A stretch of DNA of 64,000 nucleotides. Origin: Isoetes taiwanensis (taxonomy: Eukaryota; Streptophyta; Lycopodiopsida; Isoetales; Isoetaceae). The notes below the pieces were generated by a model. That model saw only the letters and a program-made list of their open reading frames with translations, did no database searches and was not told the DNA's origin. The stretch is from contig JAJEKV010000053.1 of the NCBI GenBank assembly GCA_021234155.1, positions 2,650,077 through 2,714,076 on the forward strand, in the 5' to 3' direction. Below are positions 1-13,830 of the stretch, one piece after another (position 1 is the first letter of the stretch; every line of letters starts with the position of its first letter). A program made the position numbers and the translations under genes.

Positions 1-3000
1 ACGTTACGTATTGCTAGGGTTGGTTTTGAGTCATAGCAATGTTCTGATAGAGCAACCGTTGCAACCAAATTGAAGTAAGCTTGGGGACACCTGGTTTCAA
101 GTCCGGAAGGAATCTATTAAGTCACCCTAGAGTTTGAGCATCCGTGGCATCTTGTAGGTGATGGTCAAGTTACCGCTCACCAGCTCAGTACAATAAGTTC
201 AGAGCTACCAATGTACCAGAGGAGGTCTGCCCACGGGGAAGTTCACGCGATAAACCCCATCTACATGTTGCCAGATGACACTAAAGTTATGGAGGCTCAA
301 ACAGTCAATTCTTAGCAAGGTAGGAACCGCTTTGAAGCCGAGGAATGAAGCCAATGCAATGTGGCGCATCTTTATAAGTCGCAAGATGAGGTAAAAAAGT
401 TCATCTCAAATCGACCTATTAGAAAACAATTAAGGAAGTTAAAATTGCTCGAGAAACATTTGTCAACAGATTTTGGAGAAGCTTGATTCAATTGTGGCGC
501 ATCTTGAAGGAGTCGGAATATTCTCGAGTGAGCAATATCAAATACAATCGTTTGTGGGCCAGTTTCTCACAATTCCCAAATTGCAACATTAGTAAGAAAC
601 ATAGCCAATTTCAAAGGAACATGCTTTTGGAGAACGATTCAACCGACCTGAACAACTAAAAGGCATGCTTGAGGAGGATCAACGTGAGGTATTGTTTGCA
701 AGAAACGTAAAAAGAGGAGGTGGTTCCGCGCTTTTGGAAAGGAAAGATAGGGCCCCGCTATAATTTTGGTAATCAATATGGACATTTAAAAGATTGTCCA
801 AGTGGAGGTAAGCAATTTAAATGCTATAACTGTGATGGTAAAGGTCACATATCTGGTAAACTGCCCAAGTCCAAAGGGTGTTGGAGGAAGAAAAGATAGT
901 GAACAATAAAGAGTGAAGGGACGTTTCTGTGAAGGTGCTAGTCTGAATATTGTGAAGATACCATTGGAAGAGAACTCCTGATGACATTGAGGTAACAGAT
1001 GTGTTAAATATTTGAGTTCATGTCTAAAGATAATAACAAAAGCTTCTCATTATAGATTCAGGCAGAAAAAATCGCAGAGTACATGATGTCAAGATTCAAC
1101 AATGTAAAAAGGAGAAGGGTCGTGCAAAATTTTGAGAGGTGGTGTGCAAAAAATTAAGGACTCCTGAATACAGAATTATTTGATTTGAATGGAAAAAGTG
1201 TGTTACTTAAAGAAGTGTTGTAAACACTTCAGGGAGGAATTTAATTTCAAGCAGCCAATCCTTGTAGATCTTGGTCAAAGTTTATGGAAAGTAACCTGAA
1301 CGCAAAAAATATCTCAATAATATTTGAAATTTACTGGAAGCTGGTGAGTAGGAAATCTGTTTTCACAAGGATCACACACTAATATGGAGGTCTCAAAAAC
1401 AACTTGGGTACAATAGGTATGCTCACACTCATTCATCAAATATTGATTTGCCTATCAAGAACGCTTATAACAGCTGAAACATAGATGAAGAAAAAAGCTT
1501 TAGGGTAGATGCCGCCTTTGGCAGCAATCAAGATCGTATTTAGAACAAAAGGCAAGATCAAAAAGTTGGATTTAATTCACACAGACGGCGGCCACTAATA
1601 TTAGCAGAATAGAAGGACATAGCTTATGACCAAGATGATTTTAGTAGGAAGAACAAGTTGTTATCTACTAAAACAAAAAAGATCGTTCCTGGGAAGCCTT
1701 TGCAGTATCAAAATGTAAGTTGAACTAGAAACCGAAAGGAAAGTTAAAATGTAAGGTCAGATGAGGAGGGAATACTTGGTCGTAAGTTGAATTCAAATGG
1801 TTTGTAAACCTGCAGTATTAAAGCAGCAGTTTTGGATCCGCAGGTATCTCCTCAAATAAACAGCAATGAAGAAGGATCCAAGTCGCTCGATTCATGCTAA
1901 AGTACTGTGTCTACCAATTTTTATGGAGCAGCCTAAAAATGCAAAGACATATTCAAAACTTAATGCTTACTTACAAGCACACAAGAGGGTACAATTCCCC
2001 GAATGTTATTGTGGTTTGAAAATACCAAGCCATGGGCATTTGTATTTGTCGTCTGTTTGTTCACATTCCTAAAGAAATTCCGTGAAAACTTGATGACCCG
2101 GTATATATTGCTTATATGTTAGGATATGATGTGCATTCAAAGGCCTACGTTTGTATGATCCTACTCATAGGAAACTTTTGATCAAGAGATGTGGCATTTA
2201 ATGAGAACAAGTTTTATAGAGCAATACCAAATGTAAATGATGATATATTAAAGGCGATCAAACTAACCTTGGTGTAAAAGAAATGGTTGAGCTTTTGCTC
2301 AGTAAAAACTAAAGTGCGTTTTACAAGCAATGCCATTGATAGTGATAATGAAAATGAAGATAGTGACAAAGATGAGGGGCAGAAGATACTCAAAGTCTAT
2401 CGGACTTTGGAGCCCTCGCGAACCTACGTATGCTGATTTTGAGCCGGGCGAAAGAGAACCCCGAAATGATCGAACCTCCATTAGTACACCCAGCATTGTT
2501 CCGAAGATGAGCCAGCAGAGCCTATGCAAGTTGAACCCTTAGAAAAACAAAAAAAAGAGCAAGAAGAATCGAGGCCTCGAATACTAGCCGATGAAGGCAA
2601 GGTTGAACTAAGAACACATGGCGTAACCGGTTGCGTAAGTAAAAGACATCATAGCAGAGAAGGAGAAATTCATTCGTATTTGATATTCTTGTATTGAAAC
2701 CGAGGTCGCCAAATAATTTTGAAGAGGCCGAAAAGTAAAGAGTCTTCAACCGAGAAAAGCCATGAAGGATGAAATGCAATCTTTCAAAAGAACAGATACA
2801 TATACTGTAGTTGATAAACCAGCAGGAAAAAATGTTGTTGGCAGTAGATGGATTTTCAGAATAAAACCAGGCATTGATAGTAGGACAAAGAAATACAAGG
2901 CAAGGCTTGTTGCACAAGGATTTACTCAGAAAAAAGGGCTAGATTTTGATGAAACATTCTCTCCTCTGGTCAAAATTAATAGCCTGAGAATCTTACTAGC

Positions 3001-4950
3001 CATTGCCAACTCATGTGACTTTGAAATCCATCATATGGATAAGTCTTGCATTTCTTAATGCAAAGTTAGAAGAAAGATATATTTAAAGCCCGCACGAGAT
3101 TTGAAGAAGAAAAAGGAAAAAATTTGGAAGTTAAATAGGGCGATTCTATGGTTTGAGGCAAGCACCACGAAATGGTACAAATGCATGGACAATTACCTTT
3201 TGGAGCAAGAGTTTGAGAAGCTAAAATATGATGGAAATTTGTACAAGTATAAGGATGGGAAAAATTGGTGTATAATAGCTCTATATGTTGATGATAATAT
3301 CATGGTTGCAAATGATAAGGGCACTTTGGCTCATTGTAAACAATTGCTCAACAAACGGTTCCAAATGACAGATTTGGGTGAGATCAAGAGATTTCTTGGC
3401 ATTGAAGTTTGTAGAGAGAGAAAAAAGTGTTGTTGACTTTAAGTCAGCCAACTCACATTCTGAATATGTTAAAGAAGTTTAACATGATTGATTGCAATAT
3501 TGCACTAACACCTTTAGTTCCAGGGCACAAGATCTCAGCCCATATGTGTCCAAAAACAGAAAGAGAGAAGAAGCAAATGGAAAATACTCCATATAGGTCA
3601 CTAATTGGTTTTGTTTGGCTTATGTGGCAAACCCACAAGACCGCATTGCCTTTGGGTAAACATCTTAAGCGATACAACAATAACCTGTGTAGAACATTGG
3701 ATACCCCTAAGAGAATATCGAGATATCTCAAAGGTACTTTGAATATTGGAATTATGTATAATGCAAATGAGTTAAAAAGCTTATTGTGATTCCGATTAAA
3801 GATCAAAGGAAGTCAACTTGATATGTTGTATTATTAGAGGTGCCCCCAGAGCTTGGAAATGCAAAAATGATGGAAGCATAGCTCATTTAGTGCAGAGGCA
3901 GAATACAATGTCGTGATCTCTATTGGCTAAAGAAGTAGTGTGGGAAAGAAGATTGCTTAATCGAATTGGGTATAGAACAAACCGATCCTACAAATATTTT
4001 CTGGATAACACGAGCTGCATAGCCATGTCAAAAAAAAATCCTTTTTTACATGAAAGGTGTAAGCATATAGAGATGGAACTTCACTTTATCGAGATATGGT
4101 TGAAAAGAATCTAATCCATCTTACTTATGTTGGTACGCTTAATCGGTTGGCGATCTTCCGACAAAAGCTTTACCACTTGGAAGATTCCTTTACTTTGAGA
4201 GAAACTGCAATAATATAATGGCAAGGAAGATTACATGAAAGGGGAATGTTAGATATTTGTTCATGTGAATCTTCTATGCGGTTAAAACAAGACTATGCAA
4301 AAGCTAGAACACTATGCATTTGAAGTTATAAGTTGAATGGTAATTCGCTTGGTTTTCATAGGTTTAAGTTCAAAGGTTTTAAGTGATATAATCAATTTTT
4401 GAAGTCAATGGTTTTAAAGCTTTTTCCCACGATAATGCATGTGGGATATATCACCGTGAAGCCGCCTCAACAGACGCGTGCATGTGGGATAATTGAATTG
4501 AGAGAAAAGGTCAAGATAGAATGTCTATCCGGCCCGATCGAGAAACCCCTCGCATAAATGGTGAAAATCAAGGTTGAAGAAACCACGGCATAATACATTA
4601 ATAGTTACGCTCAAAGACCATTTATTCTTGCCGGGCCGAGATTTGATGCTACAGTTGTTTTGTATAGTCTCAATGCTACAAAGAATCCAAAGGTTTAATG
4701 ACTATGATTTGGAGTCATAGTTAAATCTAGTATAAGCTACACTTGACATTAACAAGGGATGAATGACCAAATTGTGGCTCCCTTGTTAGACTAAATTTGC
4801 TTGTCAAATTTACTATGAATATGAAGTGTATGCTGCAGTGCTAAGTTACTAGATTGTATTTGTTTGAGACATGTGTGACTACATTCCTTAACAGTGTATA
4901 AGGTTTTAATAATTGCTTGAGAAGATAAACTATCTAGTAGACTAAGTATT
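1..4950 (+). mobile_element. Ty1/copia LTR retrotransposon, decayed, left end off window
   Basis: A fossil copia element read on the plus strand. Its parts occur in copia order. Two CCHC zinc knuckles of Gag lie near 780-880. Weak integrase-like sequence follows around 1.5-2.3 kb. Reverse transcriptase (RT) spans about 2750-3440, with 'KARLVAQGFTQ' and a 'YVDD' catalytic box. RNase H spans about 3880-4130. A purine tract at 4237-4246 is followed by TGTTAGATATTT, the likely start of the 3' LTR at 4247. The LTR's far end is not clear and I place it before the satellite at about 4950. The 5' LTR is not in the window. The element is broken many times throughout and looks old. Confidence 0.85.
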
Positions 4951-5172
4951 CAACATACATAGAGGCTAATTATTAGGTTGTAAGATTCATGTGTCTTAAG
5001 AGGGGTTGTCATGTGCTTTAAAAGCCTCAAACCAACCACATATTCTTTATAGTCAATCATAGGCTACATACAGAAAACAAACTTGTAAGTTTTTTATTTA
5101 ACAAATGTTGTTGTGGCAATACCATTAAGAACCTTCAACCAACCACATAGAGGCTCATTCTTAGGTTGTAAG
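4950..5172. repeat. 187-bp satellite, left remnant (split by gypsy element)
   Basis: This stretch holds a little over one unit of the tandem repeat that resumes at 16258. Shared landmarks are 'ttcttaggttgt', 'tttaacaaatgttgttg' and 'ccattaagaaccttcaacc'. It ends in GTAAG at 5168-5172, which is repeated directly after the gypsy element. The two satellite blocks were therefore one array before that insertion. Confidence 0.9.
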
Positions 5173-7600
5173 TGCTGCCACTCATGGCAGCATGGAAGAA
5201 CCATTAGCATTTCCAAATACATGGTTCAATAAGCACATAAGGAGTATTTGAAGTTGCAACTTTGAAGATCTTTCAAAAAGCTACAAAAGACACAAGGACT
5301 TGAAGAACCAAAGAAGGACATTCACTTGAGAAAACATCAAAGGAGTATTTTGGCTAAATGGAAGGTCACAAGGCAAGTTACTAAATTTGAAGCCCTATTG
5401 AAGATTTGCAAGATCACAACTTGGTATGACATTTCTGATTTGAGCATTGAAGTTGATATTCTAAAGTTCTTAAAGAATTGCCTAGCCATTCTTTTTCATT
5501 CTATATCTTGAGTCGTTCTCTCCATTCCATGTCTAGCCTTCTTTTTTTTCCACATTTCCACCTCCTCTCATTACATACTATGGTGTTGGTAACATTTTTT
5601 TCCCTAGTCAAATGAAACACACACTCCATGCTCCATCCACCCACTCACCAAAGTCAAGCATTAGGGAGCCTCATGAATTCATTTCAAAAGTACCTAGAGT
5701 TATACTTACTAGGTCTTACAAAAGAAGGACAAAAGCAAGACATGTCCAACTATGCAAGGAATGAGCTCCCTAGTAGCATTTCATGTCAAAAGAAATTGCA
5801 AAAGATACAAACATCCACTTCATCATTCATAATTCCACTTCACCATTCATATCACATGTGTCACCCATATCATCCATACTTCATGCCACTTCACCAAAAT
5901 CATCATTTTTGACTAGGGAAAAGATGGTTACCAACCCTTAAGTGCCACATCTTCACCATTTTTGCCACCTCACCAAACCCCATGCTTAGTCATTTCTTTT
6001 TTCCAAAAAAATCAAAATATTCCATTTGAAAATTTGATGATACTATCTGGTAGCCCACATGAAAACATGCCACCTGGCACAAACATTTTTGAAAAAAGAG
6101 GTTATATCGACCTTCTAAATGGCCTTCTTGGGCTGCGGCCTTTTTGAAAAAAATGATAAAACCTACCTACATCTATCTACCCCATTTATCTACCCTCTCA
6201 TCCTACCTCGCCAAGTGGCGCCCCCGGCATGCCAAGTCGAAACACGAGAAGCTTGGCGTGGGAGGAGACCACGTCCGTAAGACTTGGTCAATGGATCTAT
6301 ATTTATACCTTTGGCTTTTTTTCCATTCCTACTGTGGGATATTTCTTCACAAGAAAAAAACAAGAACCCTAAGATTTGCAAAGCCAAGAAACGGATTTTT
6401 AGTAGTTGAACTACCTAATTATGACTGTATTCCCTCGATTTAACTTGAGTGATCCCAAGAACTCCAAACCTCGTGCTAAATGACGATATACTGCTGGATC
6501 TTGCAAGAATTGAACAGTAACCAAGCATTTTCAAAAAGGGGCAAATCGACCCAGGAAATTTCAAGGGCTTTTGCGCATTTGGGAGATTGTGGATGCGAAA
6601 TACATGTCAATACGATCTTCTGCTTGTGAATTCGACCTTCCTTGCTGCATCAATTTACTTGATTGAGCAGTAAAGCTGACCAATTATTCTGTCCGATCCC
6701 GGAAGTATTATTGACTCCTGAATTGTGAGTTATTTGAAGTTATGTGGAACTCCCCATGATTTGTTAAGTGAATGAAAATCCGACTTTGGTAAAATTTCCT
6801 TTTCTCAACTTCCTTTTCAAGAAAGTTATGCATATCTGCTAAATATTGTTCTAGTTTTTTTTTCTACTGCATATTAGAAAGATCCTACTTAGGCTTCATA
6901 AGAATAGTCATCTTGCATTCAAAGAAAACATAAAACATATAAATATTTGTCAAAGCTAAGTCCTAGCTATCTGATAAGAGTCAAAAAAGAACCTATCTTT
7001 TCGCTACAAAACTCTCTAGCAAAGGTTCAAATCATATGTTATTATCAAAACCTCGGTAAATTCTCTTCTATTCGCCTCGGAAAACAAAAACATATACATA
7101 AATATCTCTCAATATCAAAAACACCGTCACAAGTGGTAAATTACTCTCTGTTCATTCAAAGATTCAAAGTAAACCCCAAAAAAGGTGTTGCACTTTTACC
7201 TACAAGAACAATTAGATCAGTCCCAGCTTGTCCCCGTGATCAAAAATAATATCTCACAAAACATTTGAGAATTTCTCTGTCACGAGAGTATTGACCAATT
7301 TTTGACTAGGTCGGCATAGATTTTCAAGTATCTAGAACTGTCTTGACTTCAAAAGGATTTTGCACTCTTTTAATATCAAGTGTTGGGATCACACTCATAC
7401 TTTTCCCAAGTAAAATTCACCAGCCATTTGTGCTTGGTATTGAAAAGAGGAAACAGGGTTTTTCTTGAAATGGGAAAGCTGTACTAACAGTGCTTGTGGT
7501 GAAAAGTTTTTGCAAGATTTAGGTTTAGAGTGGTTGCCAAGAAGCAACCCGGAGGTCCTAAACCATTCTAGTTGAGGGTTTTGCCAGATTACCCTCAACA
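5173..7600 (+). repeat. 5' LTR of the gypsy element
   Basis: Begins TGCTGCCACTCATGG just after GTAAG and ends ACCCTCAACA. It is collinear with 13831-16257 over its whole length. Short open stretches inside it recur in the other LTR and are not genes. Confidence 0.95.
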
Positions 7601-8760
7601 TCTTGGAGGCTCCTACCGAGATCCAACCCGGTTCTTGGGAACTATGGCTCCTAGACGAAATGTCAAACATCCGACCATCTTTGAGGTACAAGACAATACG
7701 TAAAACACAAGCTACTCCTCAAGGTGTATCTCATACATCCGAATAAGTCGGTAAATCTCAATGCTAGTATGCCTCTCAATACTTTGAACGCAATGTCCCT
7801 ATTCCTGTTCCTACATTTGATTCTAGCATGAGTGCTAACAACTTTCTTAAGATCTTTGATGAATATTATCAAGAATACGCACACAAGAAAGGGACTAAGT
7901 TTGTCAATTCAAGAAGTGCTTCAAAAATGATGAAGTAAGGGCTTGGTTGAGTATGTGATAAGTGATGGTATCAACACATGGGATGAAATTGTCAAAAGGT
8001 TTTTTATCTAGATTCGGTAAGGTTTATGACCCTCAAGATCTCATTTTGAATTACAAACCTTTCATATTAGAAATGGTGAGACCTGCTCACCAATATGTGG
8101 AAAGATTTCATGTGTACTTAACAAAATGCCAAACTAATCAAGTACCTAACCATACATTACACCTTGTTGCATCTTTCATAAGGGGTCTGACTGGTAGATC
8201 AAGAGTACACAGGAAGATGCTAAAGATTTACAAACAGGAGGGGTTTGCAACCATCCATAAAGCTTTTAACAAGGCCATTGAGATTGCTGATGTGCTTTCC
8301 TATTTACCAGATGATACTCATACCACTAATGATCCTTTTTCCCCAGATTTTGAACAGGGAATATATGGGTGCTGATGCTATACCAAAGATATCTTTGTAC
8401 AAAAGATAAGAAGAAACCCAAGGCAAACCGAAGAATCGACAAGATCTTCTTGCTACTACCAAGGCAGAGATTGACAAAGTTGCTGAGGCTTTACTTGAGG
8501 TCACCAAGCAACTTCAAGAATTGAAAGCATCTAGACCTGAAAGAAAAAGCTATCCCCCTTGTGCACATTGTATGAGAGAAACACATTCTTCTGATGTTTG
8601 TTGGTACAGGATATGCCTCAAATGCAACAAGAGAGGCCATTATGGAAAAGAGTGTCCTGTTTGTGCCTTTTGTAAAGCTACAGGACATTATGAAGACGAT
8701 GCAAATCTGTTAAAGAGTATTTTGCAAGACAGAGAAAGCCAAAACTGCTGAGCCTATCAC
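7601..8760 (+). pseudogene. Gypsy element: leader and Gag region
   Basis: After the LTR comes a leader of about 300 bases, then sequence resembling a retrotransposon Gag domain (about 7960-8375, with 'MVRPAHQYVERFHVYLTKC'). Two zinc-knuckle-like cysteine clusters follow (8560-8700: 'CLKCNKRGHYGKEC' and 'CAFCKATGHYE'). This is the nucleocapsid part that binds element RNA. Broken fossil. Confidence 0.8.
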
Positions 8761-9100
8761 ATCACAAATATTTGTCCGAGGCTAGCTATCCTATCGATTT
8801 ATGCAGAATTTGAAGAACAGAAGAAATTATGGCTGTGCATACAAGGGGAATGAAAAGACAAGGGGTTATCTCAAGAAGGAATAGAAGCTAGCGCTGTTAA
8901 AGGTAAAATGAGTGAAAAAAAGCAACCCGCACAAGATGGTAAGCAGCTTTGTACCTCCTACCTTGTCGAAATTCCTAAAAAGATAAAGATGGTGATGACT
9001 TTGAAGTACTTATGAAAAAATTCTAAAGTTAGTGTAGATTTGCTCACATTATTAAGGATTGCACCCACTTATAGAAAGAAGATGCTTAACTTGACTCAAG

Positions 9101-9652
9101 ATGAACAAAGTTTGTCTCACACAAGAGGAACAAATTATGCTTACAAATCACATTGAGGAGCAAATGCTAGTACAAGATGAACATGATCCTGGTGCCTTCA
9201 CATGTGCAGCCAACATTGGGAAGAAAGCTTTGTCTAAGGTATTGTTGGATGGGGGATCACCTCTAAATGTTATGCCACATCATGTGATGAAACAATGTGG
9301 TTTAGAGGTAGACAAGAAAGCTCCTATGGTAATCAAATCTTTCTCTAATTCAAGAATTAATCCCATAGGGATTGTAAGTAAAGTACCAATAGATATTGAA
9401 GGAATTGTTGTGGTCGCTAATTTTGTTGTGGTTGCATTTGAAGGAATGGATGAGAAAGCAGATATTTATGATTTACTTCTAGGAAGGAGATGGTCACAAC
9501 AAGAGATGCCGACCTGTTTGGTCAAAAAAGGGGAATGTACCATAACCGATGGAAGAAAAACAGTTGTTATCTACAACAAGCTTGGGGAGTTTGATTCTTT
9601 TAACTTCATTGAAGAAGATGTGTTGATATCCAATCAACTTGGGGGTATATGA
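9101..9652 (+). pseudogene. Gypsy element: aspartic protease region
   Basis: A retropepsin-like domain whose active-site loop is 'LLDGGSPLN' and whose second conserved part is near 'DLLLGRRW'. In this family it cuts the polyprotein. It lies between the Gag knuckles and RT as expected for Ty3/gypsy. Part of a fossil element. Confidence 0.8.
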
Positions 9653-10039
9653 AGTTACCATGACCAATATGGGGGTGACACAGTCCAATTAAGGTATGCA
9701 ATGTACACCAGGGAATAAACTTTGCTTATTTATGGTTTGATGGTGGTGTCTCTAAGAAATTGAGTATAGCTTCTTCCTGCGCCATTCTTAAGGACAAAAC
9801 AAGCAAACTAATGGCAAAAGTTGGTAGAATTCATCAAAACGCTTACTTCTAACATGGCCAATATAAAGCTTTGATAGCTGGGCTACAAGAGGCTAAGCAC
9901 TTAGGTGTTAATCGACATCATTGTATTTGGAGACTCTCACTTGTATGCGTGCAAATTTTGGGGAATATCAAACGAAAATGAAGAGATGATTATGCTTAGG
10001 ATCAAGCACTAGGGGAACTATCAACATTTGCATCCCGAG

Positions 10040-11760
10040 CTACTTCATGTCACAAGAAAGTTCAATGAAGAGGCCGATACCTTGTGTAAGAGTGTTTTGT
10101 CTAACATTTGGCGTATGTGCTATCAAGGAAGAAGAATTGAGGAAGAAGAACTCAAAAATTTTACATCCTATATTGGTAATCAATGCTAGTAGTGAAAAAC
10201 AGGTTAGAGAAATTAAGATAGAAAAAAATGGACAAGAAAGAACTCTTTATGTTGGTGATATGTTTGAGGAAAAAGAGTGAATACATGGTAATAGATTTCT
10301 TCAAAGAATGGAAAGATGTTTTTGCATGGGATTATAATGAACTGATTGGTGTTGATAAAAACATTTGTGAATTTGAAATAAAAATTAAGGAAGGTGTCAA
10401 ATCCCTGTGATGCAAAAAACTAAGAAGGATTAATGTGGCCTTGCTAGACTTGATTAGAGAGGAGTTACTAAAAAATGAAAGATGCGGTGTGATCACCGAA
10501 ATTTCAAATCCGAATGGTTATCATGCATTGTGCCCGTGGAAAAAAAGAACAAAACTATCAGAATTTGTATTGATTACAGAGATTTGAACAAGGCCAATTG
10601 TTAAAGACCCAGTACCCTCCGCCTTTTTGAAGAGGTTTTACATGTTGCTGCAGGGGAAAGAGACATACTCTTTTTTGGATGGCTTCTCGATTCAACCAAA
10701 TTTCAATTTAGGCTAGAAGATCAACCAAAACAAATTTTCATCACTCCATGGGGAACTTTTGCTATGAAGAGAATGCCTTTTGGTTTGATGAATGCTCCAA
10801 AGAACTTTTCAAAGAACAATGGATACTATATTCAAGGATATGCCTCCTGCTGCTTTTAGAGTTTTTCTTGATGATCTCGCTTTGGGATCAGCCTTGAGAG
10901 ATCATTTCAATTATCTAACTAAGATATGTGGCATGTGCAGAAGGAGGAGTGAGTTTAAACCCTAAAAAATGTGTATTTCTATGCTCTAAGGGAGGATTGT
11001 TAGGGCATGAGATCTCCTCTAAAAGGGATTCAAGTGGTCGAGAGCAAAAGTGGAAGCATTAAAAAGCTTGCATCACCAAAAACTCTAAGGAAGTAAAAAG
11101 TTTCCTAGGTATGGTAAGTTTTTAAGAATGTATGTTCCTCACTTCTCTAATACATCAGAGCTCCTATATCCGATCTCACCAAGGTAGGCAAATACACCAA
11201 GCATGAGAGTAAGTTAATCATGGTAGAGTGGACTCAGACTTGCCAACTTGCCTTCGACAGTATTATACAAGCCATCTCCACTTCTGCACTTTTAAAACCT
11301 CCTGATGCAACTAAACCTTTTGAAGCTTATATCAGTATAACAAAAAGAGTCAGGGGTTGGTTTTATTGCAAGACGAAGGGGTGGTAACTTTTTCTAGCAA
11401 GATTTGGTCTAATCTTGGAAATGAGGTACCCAAGGCTCGAAAAAAAGTGCAAAAGAGGTCTTATGTTTTTGATTGATAGACAAGGACATCTTATCCAAAA
11501 CAGTCATATACTCAGTGTATATGAAGCAAAAATCCTTTGTCTTTGTTGTTCTCAAAAAAAACAGCCTAAGGCCAAGATATGCGATGGGCTTGTAAGATTC
11601 AAGAATATGATATTGCTGTTAAAGTGATTAATTTGGTAAATGATCCCAGTACATATTTGACTAATATTTTGTTTGAGCAGGAAGATGAAGAAGGGTTGAC
11701 TCATGAGGTTCAAGATGATGCACAAGTGCTAATGTAAACCTTGTGCGTGAGGCGATTATA
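10040..11760 (+). pseudogene. Gypsy element: reverse transcriptase and RNase H region
   Basis: Gypsy RT landmarks occur in order: 'IDYRDLNKA' near 10570, 'PFGLMNAPK' near 10785 and the catalytic 'FLDDLA' near 10865. An RNase H-like stretch follows to about 11.7 kb. Broken fossil. Confidence 0.8.
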
Positions 11761-11879
11761 GCAAAAAATATAAGAAGATATTTGGAATCAAATGAGATGC
11801 CGTAAGAACTCAACTCCAACCAAAAAAAAGGTTCAAGGAAAAATGCAATAAGTTCAAGCTAATAGATAATGTGTTATGT

Positions 11880-13032
11880 GGTATGACAAAGAGGGTATCA
11901 TTTTGAGGTGTGTTGATGAAGAAGAAGCTAAGTTAGTATTAGAAGCATGTCATGAAGGAGTATGTGGTGGACATTTTGTCGCAGATACTACAAAAAAAAA
12001 AATCTTGAGGGCTGGTTTATTATTGGCCAACTCTCTTCAAGGACTGCTATGAAACAATCAAATGCTGCCATAAATGCCAAATTTTTTGGTAGAAGAATTC
12101 TTCAACCAGCCGCCTTAATCGCCATAACTTCTCCAGACCCTTCCAAGTCCGGGGACTTGATTTCATAGGACCCAGATCCACCTTCTTCCACACGCAAAGA
12201 CCGATATATTCTTGTAGCTCTGATTATTTTACAAAATGGGCTGAAGCTACTCCCCGAGACAAGCAAATGCTTATACCATCGCTAGGTTCATCCATGAAAA
12301 TATCTCACGCGATTTGGTGTCCCCTTCAAACTTATATCCGATAGAGGCCGGTTTACGAATGATGTTATAGCTACATTGCTAGCAACTCTCAAAGTAAGAC
12401 ATTCTAAGAGTTCATCCTACTATCCCCAAGGTAATGGTCCGGTGCGTAATCCACTAACAAAGTGCTCAAAACTATCCTCAAAAAGACTATTAGTGTCTCA
12501 AAAAGGATTGGCATTTGAGGTTGCATGATGCTACTGTGGGCTTCTGAAGAACTACAACTAAAACTTCACCAAACATACACCTTTTAGTCTAGTTTATGGG
12601 ATAGAGTCTATCATTCCAGTAGAGCTTGAGCTTCCATCCTTGAGAATGGCTTTGAAATTAAATTTGGAAATAGGGGAAGCACTTGAAGAAAGGTGTGTAC
12701 GGCTTATGCAACTAGAAGAGCATAGATATGAAGCTGAAAATGCTATACTATTAAAAAAGGCTAAAGATCTAGCAGCCTTCAAAGCAGCACACAAATTGCA
12801 AGGTACCTTGAAAGATGGAGAGCTAGTCCTAAAATGGAATAAGGCAAAGGAAGACTGTGCTAGCAAATTTGAAGAGCTGTGGGAAGGACCTTTTGAAGTT
12901 ACAGGACCAGCAGGCCAAGATTCATATTGGTTGAAGTCTATACCAGAAGGAAGAATCTTACCAAATCCTATCAACATTCTACATCTTAAGAGGTATTGGC
13001 AGCAACATGTTGCCCTTAGTCTATTTGAATAA
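11880..13032 (+). pseudogene. Gypsy element: integrase region
   Basis: Integrase zinc-finger and core remnants lie at about 11.9-12.6 kb ('YFTKWAEA'). The C-terminal part follows ('TPFSLVYGIESIIPVEL' near 12570, 'LYGPFEVTGPAG'-like stretch 'EGPFEVTGPAGQ' near 12890). It ends without a chromodomain. Broken fossil. Confidence 0.8.
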
Positions 13033-13830
13033 ACTTTGTTGTATAGATGTTAGAGTAGGCAGTGTGTTAGATAAAAGTTTTTTTTTGCAAAGGCATTACT
13101 CTTAAAGCACTGATTTATCTTAAGTTAGTTCATTTATAGCAATTGATAAATAGAATAGGCAGTGTGTCAGATAAATTGTTCCTTTAGTGCTGATTTATTT
13201 AAGCTAGTTCATTTATAGCAATTGATAAATTAACGTCCTTGGTTCTAATGTGAAGTTGCAGAAAATGTTTATTTCAAGGCTACAAGTACATGAGGCTCAG
13301 GTTGTTCCCTCCTAATATTATACTTTGCCATGCAGGACCACCCTCTTGATTTCACCTTACACCTTTATTCACTTCTCATCCATTCACCTTGATGAGCATG
13401 TCGTCTTCACTTCCACCACCGTGACAAAGCATTTTATGCTAACCTTAATTTATTTTGTATAACAGTACACCCTACTGCTCTTCATTCATAAACCTTCCAT
13501 TCTGCTCAAGAGTAGTCCACCATTCATACTTCATCATTTTTCTACTCGCCCCGAGTATACATTCATATCCCGGAAAAGCCGCCACCATATCACCACATGG
13601 CGACTAGATGTTGAACTCCATTCTTGTACCGTCATTACTGTTCACCTTCTTGTTCATTCATTATCATCCGACACACTCAAGGCTTGCTTTCATATAAACT
13701 TGCTTTCCAAACATCTTCTCCCATAATTGCCATTCATTCCATCCATCATGGCAATATTCGCATCTTTGCAAGAAGGAATTAATGTCTTGAGAAGTCGGAG
13801 AACCAGCCTGCCTCTTCTTTTTTTAGCATG
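13033..13830 (+). other. Gypsy element: non-coding stretch before the 3' LTR
   Basis: No gene is seen. It contains an imperfect tandem duplication (about 13050-13150 and 13155-13230, sharing 'tagcaattgataaat' and 'aggcagtgtgt'). C/T-rich sequence follows up to the 3' LTR. No clear polypurine tract is visible. Confidence 0.6.

Noticed and set aside
5326-7249. Short open frames in the 5' LTR that recur at 14.6-15.8 kb
   Set aside because: They recur only because the two LTRs are copies. No product is expected from them.
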